8,236 nucleotides of DNA from Sphingomonadaceae bacterium. GTDB lineage: Bacteria > Pseudomonadota > Alphaproteobacteria > Sphingomonadales > Sphingomonadaceae. Positions 1 to 5,937 of this stretch are shown piece by piece. The notes under the pieces are model-generated. The model had not been told where the DNA came from and did not search any database. It was given only the letters and a program-made list of their open reading frames with translations. The DNA lies in NCBI GenBank assembly GCA_019239785.1, contig JAFAZM010000167.1:1-8236 (forward strand), in the 5' to 3' direction. A program made the translations under genes and the position numbers. The number at the start of each line of letters is the position of its first letter. The stretch's first letter is position 1.

Positions 1-5
1 CGCAT
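1..5 (-). CDS. possible start of a divergent gene running off the left edge
   Basis: Only the start codon and two further bases would lie inside the window. On the minus strand an AGGAGG (16-11) sits five bases before an ATG (5-3), a textbook Shine-Dalgarno arrangement, which is why I list it. The product cannot be inferred. A competing reading is that a plus-strand gene from the left ends here: one plus frame is open from the edge and stops at 24-26 (TGA), giving a tail of HANLLGR. The two readings exclude each other in practice, and the flanking sequence would settle it at once. Confidence 0.3.
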
Positions 6-101
6 GCGAACCTCCTGGGCCGCTGATACGCCCCGGCGCCGGTTCGGTTGCGTGGTGGGAGAAAGAGTTCTGCGCTTCGGACGAGAGGATCGGGGCGGAT
101 T

Positions 102-120
102 CGTCATCCCCGCGCAGGCG
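102..120. repeat. dispersed intergenic repeat fragment (candidate)
   Basis: The stretch CGTCATCCCCGCGCAGGCG matches from memory a motif that recurs between genes in many GC-rich proteobacteria, including sphingomonads and xanthomonads, usually continuing as GGGGATCC. Here the continuation is degenerate (GCGATCC). No second copy occurs in this window, so the repeat status rests on recollection and not on what can be seen here. Confidence 0.35.
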
Positions 121-242
121 GCGATCCGGCAGGCTCAGGGTCCGTCCTCCAAGTTGGACGGGGGCCGTGCGGTGCGCGGGCGCTCGTTCAACGGCTGGCG
201 GAGTGGGGCGCGCGCGCAGCCTTGCCGCGCACCATAGGCAGG

Positions 243-265
243 TTCGGATCGCCCCGCGATCCGAA
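243..265. other. perfect 10-bp inverted repeat, hairpin with 3-base loop
   Basis: Left arm TTCGGATCGC (243-252), loop CCC, right arm GCGATCCGAA (256-265), with no mismatch. It lies 85 bases before the chosen kinase start. Neither strand has a T run after it, so it is not a standard intrinsic terminator. It could be a 5' leader structure of the kinase operon, part of a REP-like element, or a protein-binding palindrome. Confidence 0.5.
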
Positions 266-349
266 GCCTTGCCCGGGGGACAAGGCGACCTGCCCATCCC
301 CGAAGGGGCGAGGGAGGCGGGGCGCTTGTCTTGTTCGGCTTTGGCTTTC

Positions 350-1330
350 ATGCTGGGCGCGATGCCGGGGTCGATCGAGAGCGCCACGTTGCGCCACGAG
401 AGCAAGCTGCCGTTCCGCTATCGGGCCTGCGGGCTGGCGATCGCGAGCGATATCGCCTTGCCGGGATTGCTGGCGGGCGACGGGGCGGGCGGGACGGACC
501 TTGTCGTCGAAGCGGCGGCGCTGCCCGAGGAGCTGAATGAGGACGTGCTGCTGCGCGGGCCGAACTGGCAGCGGACGCGGGAGGCGCTGCTGCTGCGGGT
601 GCCGGGCGTCGGCCGCTTCCGCGTGGTGGGCGAGGCGGCGATCCAGTATCAGCCCGAGGGCGGGCAAGGCCCCGAGGATCTGACCGCCTTCCTGACCGGA
701 AGCATGCTCGGCATCCTGCTGCACCTGCGCGGCGACGTGGTGATCCATGCCAGCGCGGTGCTTGCCGGCGATGCGGCGATCCTGTTCTGCGGCGCGTCGG
801 GGGCCGGCAAATCGACCCTGGCCGCGGCGCTGGGCCAGCGCGGCTATGCCATGCTCGCGGACGATCTGAGCGTGTTGCGGCCGGGCGCCGACGGCGTGCT
901 GCGGGTCGCGCCGGACGGGCGCTGCCACAAGCTCTGGGAGCGATCGCTTGGCGGCCTCGGCCTCGGCGACCGGCGCGGCGACGGCGTGCGGCACCAGATC
1001 AACAAATATTACGTGCCGCCGCGCAAGGTGGCGACCGCGCCGGCGCCGGTCGCCGCGCTCTACGAGCTGGAGGAGCAGCGCGGCGACGATGCGTTCGGGC
1101 TGGAGCCATTGTCCCTGCCGGACGCGGCGCACGCGATCCGCGCCAACGCCTTCCGCGCGCGGATGATGTGGCGGCTCGGCCAGGGCCAGGATTATTTCCG
1201 CTGCGCCGCCCAGATCGCCAGGCAGGGACGGATGGCGACCTTGCGGCGGCCGTTCGATTTCGCCCGGCTGGACGCGGTGCTGGACCTGCTGGAGGCGGAC
1301 TGGGCGGGCGCGCGGGAGCAGGGCGCGTGA
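350..1330 (+). CDS. HPr-kinase-like RiPP peptide kinase (HprK-related kinase A type)
   Basis: Predicted ATP-dependent serine kinase of the HPr kinase fold, 326 residues from this start. Seen in the sequence: a Walker A loop GASGAGKST at residues 148-156, an acidic pair Asp171-Asp172 in LADDLSVL, the VIHASAV segment with His133 that precedes the P-loop in this family, and a C-terminal NKYYVPP segment. Relatives in lasso peptide clusters (paeninodin type) phosphorylate the C-terminal Ser of the precursor, and the candidate precursor at 3071-3226 ends in Ser. Its stop overlaps the next gene's start by four bases (GTGA), so it heads a coupled operon. The start is uncertain: the ATG at 350 has no clear ribosome binding site. 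A TTG at 326 lies eight bases after AGGGAGG (311-317), and an ATG at 362 is also possible. The family call is firm; the peptide substrate is inferred from context. Confidence 0.88.
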   Translation: MLGAMPGSIESATLRHESKLPFRYRACGLAIASDIALPGLLAGDGAGGTDLVVEAAALPEELNEDVLLRGPNWQRTREALLLRVPGVGRFRVVGEAAIQYQPEGGQGPEDLTAFLTGSMLGILLHLRGDVVIHASAVLAGDAAILFCGASGAGKSTLAAALGQRGYAMLADDLSVLRPGADGVLRVAPDGRCHKLWERSLGGLGLGDRRGDGVRHQINKYYVPPRKVATAPAPVAALYELEEQRGDDAFGLEPLSLPDAAHAIRANAFRARMMWRLGQGQDYFRCAAQIARQGRMATLRRPFDFARLDAVLDLLEADWAGAREQGA

Positions 1331-2289
1331 GCCGCTATTGCTGGCTCGCCTCCTATCCCAAATCGGGCAACACCTGGTTCCGCATGGTGGCCGCCAACCT
1401 GCGCGCGGATGGGGACGACCCGGTCGACATCAACGCGTTGCCCGAGCGCGCGGCGATCGCAAGCGCGCGCCAGCCGTTCGACAATGTGCTGCTGGTCGAT
1501 TCGGCGCTGCTGACCCATAGCGAGGTCGACCGGATGCGGCCGATGCTGCACCGCTTCCTGGCCGCGGAGGGCGACGACGATTTCGCCGATCCGCGGCAGC
1601 GGCGCGCGGCGGCGGCGCGGAGCGACCCGGGCGCGATTCTGGTGAAGACGCATGACGGCTATACGAGGACCGACCAAGGCGAGCCTTTGCTCGGCGGCGC
1701 CGAGGCCGCCGCGGGCGCGATCCTGATCGTGCGCGATCCGCGCGACGTGGCGCCTTCTTTGGCCAACCATATGGATCTGGACCTCGACGCGGCGATCGCC
1801 TTCATGGCCGACGGCGGCTCCAGCCTGTTCGGGTCGGTCAACACCCTCTCCCACCAATTGCGCCAGCAGCTGCTCGGCTGGAGCGCGTGGCATGAAAGCT
1901 GGCTCGAGCAAAGCGACCTGCCGGTCCACCTGCTGCGCTACGAGGAGATGCAGGCCGATCCGGTCGCCAGCCTGGCGGCGGCGCTGAGCTTCGCCGGGCA
2001 GGAGGTGGACAGGGAAAAGCTGGCCAAAGCGGTCGATCTCGCCAGGTTCGACCGGCTGCAGGCGCGCGAGGCGCAGACGGGCTTTCGCGAGGCGCCGGTC
2101 GGCCGGCAATTCTTCCGGCGGGGCGAAAGCGGCGGCTGGCGCGGCGAGCTCGGCGCGGAACGGGCGGCGCGGATCGTGCGCGACCATGGTGCAATGATGG
2201 CGCGGCTGGGATACGATCCGGGAGACGGCCGGGGGAGCGGCATAAGGGCGGGAGCGGGGGGACAGGATGCGGTACCGACGAACCGGTGA
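1327..2289 (+). CDS. PAPS-dependent sulfotransferase of the RiPP operon
   Basis: 320 residues from a GTG that overlaps the kinase stop (GTGA). It is predicted to transfer sulfate from PAPS to a hydroxyl or similar group. The 5'-phosphosulfate loop is SYPKSGNTWFR at residues 9-19. The 3'-phosphate site is RDPRDVAPS at 136-144 (Arg136, Ser144). The C-terminal cofactor motif is FFRRGESGGW at 262-271. These three blocks define the cytosolic Sulfotransfer_1 family, and length is normal. An upstream in-frame ATG at 1168 would lie deep inside the kinase gene, so the GTG is the sensible start. The last residues after about 295 are Gly/Arg-rich and overlap the next gene by 23 bases. Its place between the kinase and B1 suggests it modifies the same peptide. 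A sugar or small-molecule acceptor is the main alternative. Confidence 0.9.
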   Translation: MSRYCWLASYPKSGNTWFRMVAANLRADGDDPVDINALPERAAIASARQPFDNVLLVDSALLTHSEVDRMRPMLHRFLAAEGDDDFADPRQRRAAAARSDPGAILVKTHDGYTRTDQGEPLLGGAEAAAGAILIVRDPRDVAPSLANHMDLDLDAAIAFMADGGSSLFGSVNTLSHQLRQQLLGWSAWHESWLEQSDLPVHLLRYEEMQADPVASLAAALSFAGQEVDREKLAKAVDLARFDRLQAREAQTGFREAPVGRQFFRRGESGGWRGELGAERAARIVRDHGAMMARLGYDPGDGRGSGIRAGAGGQDAVPTNR

Positions 2290-2533
2290 CTGGCTGGAAG
2301 CCGAGGTGAACGACGAGCTGCTGATGATGCACGGCGAATCCGGCCGCTTCGTCTCACTGAACGAGACCGCTTCCTATCTCTGGGCCTGCCTGGCCGAGCC
2401 GAAAAGCGCCGCCGCGCTGGCCGAGGGCCTGTGCGCCGCATTCGAGGTTGGGCCGGCGGTTGCGCGTGCCGACGTCGAGGCCTGGCTGGAGGCGATGCGC
2501 GCGGAAAAGGTGATCGAGGAAGATGCGGCCTGA
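2267..2533 (+). CDS. PqqD-family RiPP recognition protein (lasso B1 type)
   Basis: 88-residue winged-helix protein of the PqqD/RRE family. Visible hallmarks are the N-terminal beta region (WLEAEVNDELLMM), the SGRFVSLNETASYLW segment around residues 26-40 that is characteristic of the family, and a C-terminal helix (VEAWLEAMRAEKVIE). In lasso peptide systems the separate B1 protein binds the precursor's leader, typically at a Tyr-x-x-Pro motif, and delivers it to B2. The ATG follows a G-rich ribosome binding site (GGGGGGA) inside the end of the sulfotransferase gene. The gene overlaps B2 by 11 bases, so B1 and B2 are translationally linked, as expected for a partner pair. The candidate precursor at 3071-3226 carries a matching Tyr-x-Pro-Pro. 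Confidence 0.9.
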   Translation: MRYRRTGDWLEAEVNDELLMMHGESGRFVSLNETASYLWACLAEPKSAAALAEGLCAAFEVGPAVARADVEAWLEAMRAEKVIEEDAA

Positions 2534-3005
2534 CCGGCGGCTGCGCAACTTCCTGCGCCGCGACCGCGCGGAGCGGAGGCTGCTGATCGAGGCGGCGGCG
2601 CGGCTGACCGCGCTGCGCCTGTACCTGGGGCTGATCGGCGCCGCGCGCCAGCCGCGCCTTTACGGCCGCGCCGGCACGCCCGCACGCGGCGAGGAAGCCA
2701 ATCGGGCGATCAGGCTCAGCCCGGCGCAGCGGCGGACCGCGGCGCGGATCGGCTGGGCGATCGCGCGCGCCGAACGGGCGCTGCCGTTCGACGTGGTCTG
2801 CCTGCCGCAGGCGCTGGCCGCGCGGCGGATGCTGGGCCGCCGCGGCATCGCCTCGGTGATGTTCCTCGGGGTCGAGCTCGGCAAGCCGATCGACGAGGTC
2901 GGCACCCATGCCTGGCTGCTGGCCGGGGACGTGTCCGTCACCGGGGTCCGCCAGGCCGCGCGCTACAAGAGCTTCGCCAGCTATGCGTCCGGGGGCGGCG
3001 GCTGA
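2523..3005 (+). CDS. lasso-type leader peptidase B2, transglutaminase-like
   Basis: 160-residue cysteine protease of the transglutaminase-like lasso B2 family, which removes the leader peptide after B1 delivers the precursor. The catalytic Cys93 is in VVCLPQALAARRML, matching the family's CLxxSLA-like block followed by RRRGI-type sequence. The catalytic His129 is in THAWLLAG, with Asp136 a candidate third residue. The N-terminal third (RRDRAERRLLIEAAARL) is a basic amphipathic helix usual for B2. The start ATG lies inside the B1 gene with GAGGA just before it. It is the last gene of the operon. The next gene downstream, the candidate precursor, faces it from the other strand. Family assignment is strong; the exact chemistry of the final product is unknown. 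Confidence 0.9.
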   Translation: MRPDRRLRNFLRRDRAERRLLIEAAARLTALRLYLGLIGAARQPRLYGRAGTPARGEEANRAIRLSPAQRRTAARIGWAIARAERALPFDVVCLPQALAARRMLGRRGIASVMFLGVELGKPIDEVGTHAWLLAGDVSVTGVRQAARYKSFASYASGGGG

Positions 3006-3021
3006 GCCCCGATCGTGCCGG

Positions 3022-3055
3022 GCGGCTGGCGACCCGATTGCGTCGGATCAGCCGC
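3022..3055. terminator. hairpin between convergent B2 and precursor genes (possible bidirectional terminator)
   Basis: Perfect 7-bp outer arms GCGGCTG (3022-3028) and CAGCCGC (3049-3055) enclose a smaller hairpin CCGA-TTGCG-TCGG (3034-3046). It sits in the 65-base gap between the stop codons of two genes that face each other, the usual place for a shared terminator. No T run follows on either strand, so intrinsic termination is doubtful. Confidence 0.3.
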
Positions 3056-3070
3056 GCCGGAATCGTCCTG

Positions 3071-3226
3071 TCAGCTCGGGCCGCCGTAGCTGCCCATCTT
3101 TCCCCTGGAGCCGGTGCCCCCGCCTTCGGGCGCCATGCGCTTCGCGGAGGGGAATGTCGCCCGGGGCGGCACATAGGCCCGTCTCGTTGCGGCAGGCGCT
3201 TCGACCGGAGGCGCTTCATCCCTCAT
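3071..3226 (-). CDS. candidate RiPP precursor peptide with lasso-like leader
   Basis: A 51-codon ORF starting ATG at 3226, with GAAGGGGA (3240-3233) six bases upstream. The N-terminal half is a Pro/Ala/Glu-rich leader. Tyr18 opens AYVPPRATFPSAKRM, which resembles the Tyr-x-x-Pro leader motif bound by PqqD-like B1 proteins. Next comes PEGGGTGS (33-40), like the Gly/Thr-rich junction where B2 cuts lasso leaders (Thr at the penultimate leader position). The remaining tail is SRGKMGSYGGPS: basic, Gly-rich, with one Tyr (47) and a C-terminal Ser (51), possible sites for the neighbouring sulfotransferase and kinase. Odd point: no Asp or Glu follows the junction, so a canonical lasso ring cannot form. 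Codons such as AGA, AGG, ACA and GGA depart from neighbouring genes, as is common for precursors. The alternative is a chance ORF; motif match plus position make the precursor reading more likely than not. Confidence 0.62.
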   Translation of the reverse strand: MRDEAPPVEAPAATRRAYVPPRATFPSAKRMAPEGGGTGSRGKMGSYGGPS

Positions 3227-3253
3227 CTTCCGTCCCCTTCCCCGTAGGCGCGC

Positions 3254-3272
3254 GCCGATAGCCCATATCGGC
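3254..3272. promoter_or_regulatory. operator-like dyad upstream of the precursor candidate
   Basis: Perfect inverted repeat GCCGATA (3254-3260), spacer GCCCA, TATCGGC (3266-3272), starting 27 bases before the small ORF's ATG. Its A/T-containing arms stand out from the local GC-rich background. It could bind a dimeric regulator or form a short hairpin in the 5' untranslated leader next to the ribosome binding site. Confidence 0.4.
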
Positions 3273-3351
3273 CGTCGACCGGCGTGACGCGCAGGCTGCC
3301 GGGCCCTGCTCGCGTGGCCCGCACCGCCGCCGTCATACCGGTCGCGAAACG

Positions 3352-3380
3352 GAGCTAGCCTGCCCCGCCGGCGACGTCAA
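3352..3380 (-). promoter_or_regulatory. possible promoter for the precursor candidate
   Basis: On the minus strand TTGACG (3380-3375) matches a -35 box in five of six positions. After 17 bases comes TAGCTC (3357-3352), a poor -10 match. Transcription from it would give a leader of roughly 120 bases that includes the 3254-3272 dyad. Confidence 0.25.
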
Positions 3381-3453
3381 TTCGCTTCCCGATCAGCGGG
3401 TTCGGCGTCGGTTGCGAGGCGCCGATTTCAGCCGCACCGGAGCGCGGGGCGCG

Positions 3454-3462
3454 TGCTATAGG
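3454..3462 (+). promoter_or_regulatory. extended -10-like element for the ATP-grasp gene
   Basis: TGCTATAGG is an A/T-bearing island in very GC-rich DNA and resembles an extended -10 box. It lies about 30 bases before the chosen GTG at 3493. No good -35 box is seen at the right distance, which an extended -10 can tolerate. Confidence 0.35.
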
Positions 3463-3492
3463 CCGGCGGGCGGCGGAGGGGAGCGGACGCGG

Positions 3493-4545
3493 GTGGACTG
3501 GCGCTTGTTGGGACAGGTGACGCTCATCCCCGCCCTCGCTCTGGCGCGGCGGGGACAAATGGGGCGTGCCCTGGCGACCGCCGCGCGGAACGCCGATGCG
3601 CTGCTCCGCGACGGCCTGGTGCCCACGGAGGCGCGCCTGTTCGCCGACGCGCGCGCCGCCGTGCGGGCGCAGCGGGCGGGGCTCTACCTCCAGCGCGAGC
3701 ACCGCCGCCATCTGCGCCGGTTCCGGGCCGCGATCGCGGCGCACGGCCTGGATTCGAAGGCGGATTTCGCCCGCTTCTGCGCCGGGGCGGGATTGCCGCA
3801 CCCGCGCACGGTCGCGATCGGGCCCGATCGCGAGCCCGAGGCTCTGGCGGCGATCGGCGAGCTGCAAGGCGCGCGCCTCTTCGTGAAGCCGGCATCGGGC
3901 GCCCGTGCGCGCGGCGCGGCGGTCGCCCATCGGATCGGCGGCGCCCGCTGGCGGCTGGTCACGCCGGAACGCGCGCGCGACGGGGAGCTGGGCGCCTTGC
4001 TCGCGGAACATCTCGCCGGAGAGTGGCTGGTCGTGCAGCCGCTGCTCGTCAACGCGTCGCCGCTTGCGCACTGGGCCGGGGAGATGCTGGCGACCTTCCG
4101 CATCGTCACCGCGCGCGCGGCCGACGGGAAGGTGCGGACCCTCTCGATGCTCGCGGAATTGCCGCTCGACGCGGGCGCGCCGCTGCCCGAAGAGCGGGTG
4201 GTGTTCCCGGTCTCGCCCGACGGCGGCGCGCTCTCGCCGCTCGATACCGGGGCGGCGGCGCGGCTGCCGGCGCTGGCCGCGCCCGCCGCCGCCTTCGCGG
4301 GGAGGAGGATCGAGGCGGCCGGCGCGCTGCGCGCGCTCGCCGAGGCCGCGCACGCGCGGCTGGCGGCGGCGGCGGCGCTCCCGCTGGCGCCGACGATCGG
4401 CTGGGACGCGGCATGGACTGCGGAAGGCCCGATGCTGCTCGAGCCCAATTGGAACTGGGCCGTCGCCCCGCATTATCGGAATGCGGCCGGGCTCGATTTC
4501 GCGCTCTCCCCCCGCTTCGCCGCCGCCGTTCGCGACGGCGGCTGA
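3493..4545 (+). CDS. ATP-grasp protein, sugar-transfer-associated type
   Basis: 350 residues from a GTG preceded by GGAGGGGAG (3475-3483) at nine bases. An ATG at 3412 is in frame, but the extra N-terminus is low-complexity and the TGCTATAGG element lies inside it, so I prefer 3493. ATP-grasp features: Lys132 in LFVKPASGARARG (nucleotide and phosphate loop), the hinge-like VVQPLL segment, TFRIVTAR, and the Mg2+-binding end PTIGWDAAW followed by LLEPNWNWAV (Glu317, Asn319). This order matches the ATPgrasp_ST group, often found near polysaccharide or glycan-modifying genes. Such enzymes typically join a carboxylate to an amine or similar nucleophile through an acyl phosphate; the substrate here is unknown. 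It shares a divergent promoter region with the candidate RiPP precursor. A role in that pathway is conceivable, but not shown. The gene ends in a hairpin over its last codons. Confidence 0.75.
   Translation: MDWRLLGQVTLIPALALARRGQMGRALATAARNADALLRDGLVPTEARLFADARAAVRAQRAGLYLQREHRRHLRRFRAAIAAHGLDSKADFARFCAGAGLPHPRTVAIGPDREPEALAAIGELQGARLFVKPASGARARGAAVAHRIGGARWRLVTPERARDGELGALLAEHLAGEWLVVQPLLVNASPLAHWAGEMLATFRIVTARAADGKVRTLSMLAELPLDAGAPLPEERVVFPVSPDGGALSPLDTGAAARLPALAAPAAAFAGRRIEAAGALRALAEAAHARLAAAAALPLAPTIGWDAAWTAEGPMLLEPNWNWAVAPHYRNAAGLDFALSPRFAAAVRDGG
4522..4542 (+). terminator. hairpin over the last codons of the ATP-grasp gene
   Basis: Perfect 8-bp arms GCCGCCGT (4522-4529) and ACGGCGGC (4535-4542) with loop TCGCG, ending one base before the TGA stop. 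G runs follow at 4547-4552 and 4559-4564, with TTTT at 4569-4572. It is not a classic intrinsic terminator, since the T tract is too far away, but the fold is stable and well placed. Confidence 0.3.
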
Positions 4546-4638
4546 TGGGGGGCAGGTTGGGGGGTGGGTTTTGGTTCGCCGCGGGGCAGCTCGTCGCGGG
4601 TGAGGTAGCGGTCCGAGGCAATAATAAGGGGATCCTGC

Positions 4639-5844
4639 CTAGTCCCCAAACCCTTCCGCCAGGAACCGCTCCGCCACTGCCGCGTGGAGGGCGGCGCCGC
4701 GGGCCATCACCGTCTCGTCGAGGACCATGCGGTTCGAGTGGAGGGCGCAGCATTGGCGCCAGTCGCTGCCTTCGGCCGAGGCGCCGAGGAAGAGCATCGC
4801 GCCGGGGACCTTCTCGAGCACGTAGGAGAAATCCTCGGCGCCCATGATCGGGGAGTCGAGGGCGAGCCAGGTTTCGGGGCCGTAGAGGCTTTCCACCGCG
4901 CGGCGGGCGGTGGCGACGGCGCGGGCGTCGCAGATGGTGGGCGGGAAGCCCTGCTCGAATTCGACCGTCGCGGTGGCGCCGTGGGCGGCGGCGATATGCT
5001 CGGCGAGGGTGCGAAGGCCCTGCTGGACGGCGGCGCGGCGCTCGGGCGAGAGGGTGCGGATCGTGCCGAGCAGGAAGGCGGTCTCCGGGATCACGTTGTC
5101 GGTGGTGCCGGCCTCGATCTTGGCGATCGTGACGACGGCGGGATCGGCCATCGGCACGCGGCGGGTCACCCAGGTGTTGATCGCGGTGACGAGCTCGCAG
5201 GCGATCGGCACCGGATCGAGCGCGTCGTTCGGCATCGAGGCATGGCCCCCGCGGCCGTTGATCGTGACCCGGATCTTGTCGGCCGAGGCAAGCAAGGGGC
5301 CGGCGCGGCCGCCGAACTTCCCATGCGGCGCATTGGGCATGACGTGGAGCGCGAAGGCGGCGTCGGGGAGCGGATCGAGCAGGCCGTCTTCGAGCATGAA
5401 GCGGGCGCCGTGATGGCCCTCCTCCCCCGGCTGGAACATGAACATCACGGTGCCGGCGAGAATGTCGCGACGCGTGCAAAGCAGACGCGCGGCGCCGACC
5501 AGCATCGCGACGTGGCTGTCATGGCCGCAGGCGTGCATCGCCCCGGGCACGGCCGAGGCGAAGTCGAGGCCGGTGTCCTCGGCCATCGGCAGCGCGTCCA
5601 TGTCGCCGCGCAGGAGCACCGTTCTTCCGTTGGTCGGGCCTTCGAGGATGGCGACGAGGCCGGTGGTCGAGGGGCCCTCGCGGAAGCGCAGCGGCAGGCC
5701 GGCGAGGGCATCCTTCACCTTCTGCGTGGTGCGTGGGAGGGAGAGGCCGAGCTCCGGATCGGCATGGATGGCGCGGCGGAGCGCGATCATCTCGGGAAGG
5801 AGGGTCTCGGCCGCTTCGGGCCATTGGGTGGGGAGGAGGTTCAT
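4639..5844 (-). CDS. M20-family metallo-amidohydrolase (N-acyl-amino-acid / hippurate hydrolase type)
   Basis: 401-residue cytoplasmic zinc- or manganese-type hydrolase of the M20D group, which cleaves N-acyl bonds of amino acids or related small amides. All key residues are present: Asp81 and Asp83 in LLRGDMDALP, Cys106 and His108 in MHACGHDSH, Glu141-Glu142 in FQPGEEGHHGA, His167 in ALHVMP, and His369 in ALHSNRMVLDE. The dimerisation-domain motif GRGGHAS is at 198-203 and PIMGAEDFSYVL at 332-343. There is no signal peptide. The start at 5844 (MNLLPTQW) gives a family-typical N-terminus. An in-frame ATG at 5883 would add 13 residues; neither start has a strong ribosome binding site. It converges with the ATP-grasp gene, separated by 93 bases, and appears to be transcribed alone. 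The exact substrate cannot be told from sequence. Confidence 0.93.
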   Translation of the reverse strand: MNLLPTQWPEAAETLLPEMIALRRAIHADPELGLSLPRTTQKVKDALAGLPLRFREGPSTTGLVAILEGPTNGRTVLLRGDMDALPMAEDTGLDFASAVPGAMHACGHDSHVAMLVGAARLLCTRRDILAGTVMFMFQPGEEGHHGARFMLEDGLLDPLPDAAFALHVMPNAPHGKFGGRAGPLLASADKIRVTINGRGGHASMPNDALDPVPIACELVTAINTWVTRRVPMADPAVVTIAKIEAGTTDNVIPETAFLLGTIRTLSPERRAAVQQGLRTLAEHIAAAHGATATVEFEQGFPPTICDARAVATARRAVESLYGPETWLALDSPIMGAEDFSYVLEKVPGAMLFLGASAEGSDWRQCCALHSNRMVLDETVMARGAALHAAVAERFLAEGFGD

Positions 5845-5937
5845 AGGTGCGGTTCCGTGCGAGGTGGTAGGGAGGTGTAGCATTGGAGGGAACGCGGCGC
5901 GATGGGGGTACACGCCGTCTGCCGTGGCCCTCACCCT

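Larger units (their letters stand above)
6..349. other. intergenic region upstream of the kinase operon
   Basis: About 340 bases without a convincing gene. Overlapping plus-strand frames are open here, but their translations are Arg/Gly/Ala-rich, resemble no family I know, and look like high-GC shadows. The region contains a dispersed-repeat-like stretch (102-120), a weak hairpin with 6-bp arms (CCGTCC at 142-147, GGACGG at 156-161), a strong 10-bp hairpin (243-265) and a purine-rich AGGGAGG (311-317) that may be a ribosome binding site for the kinase. No clear sigma70-type promoter stands out. Confidence 0.5.

Noticed and set aside
188..1132. 314-codon minus-strand frame across the kinase gene
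   Set aside because: Gln/Arg/His-rich antisense shadow of a gene with clear HPr-kinase motifs.
2938..3219. 93-codon minus-strand frame overlapping the precursor candidate
   Set aside because: It is in a different frame, extends into the B2 coding region, is Arg/Pro-rich with no recognisable motif, and has no better start signal than the 51-codon ORF.
2908..3261. 117-codon plus-strand frame after B2
   Set aside because: It begins inside B2 in another frame and its product is low-complexity Arg/Pro/Ser-rich sequence; most likely a GC shadow.
3412..3492. N-terminal extension of the ATP-grasp gene from the ATG at 3412
   Set aside because: The added 27 residues are Gly/Arg-rich and contain the TGCTATAGG element and the ribosome binding site of the GTG at 3493.
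4684..5880. 398-codon plus-strand frame across the amidohydrolase
   Set aside because: It is antisense to an M20 gene with all catalytic motifs. Long antisense frames are expected at this GC content, and the translation resembles no family.
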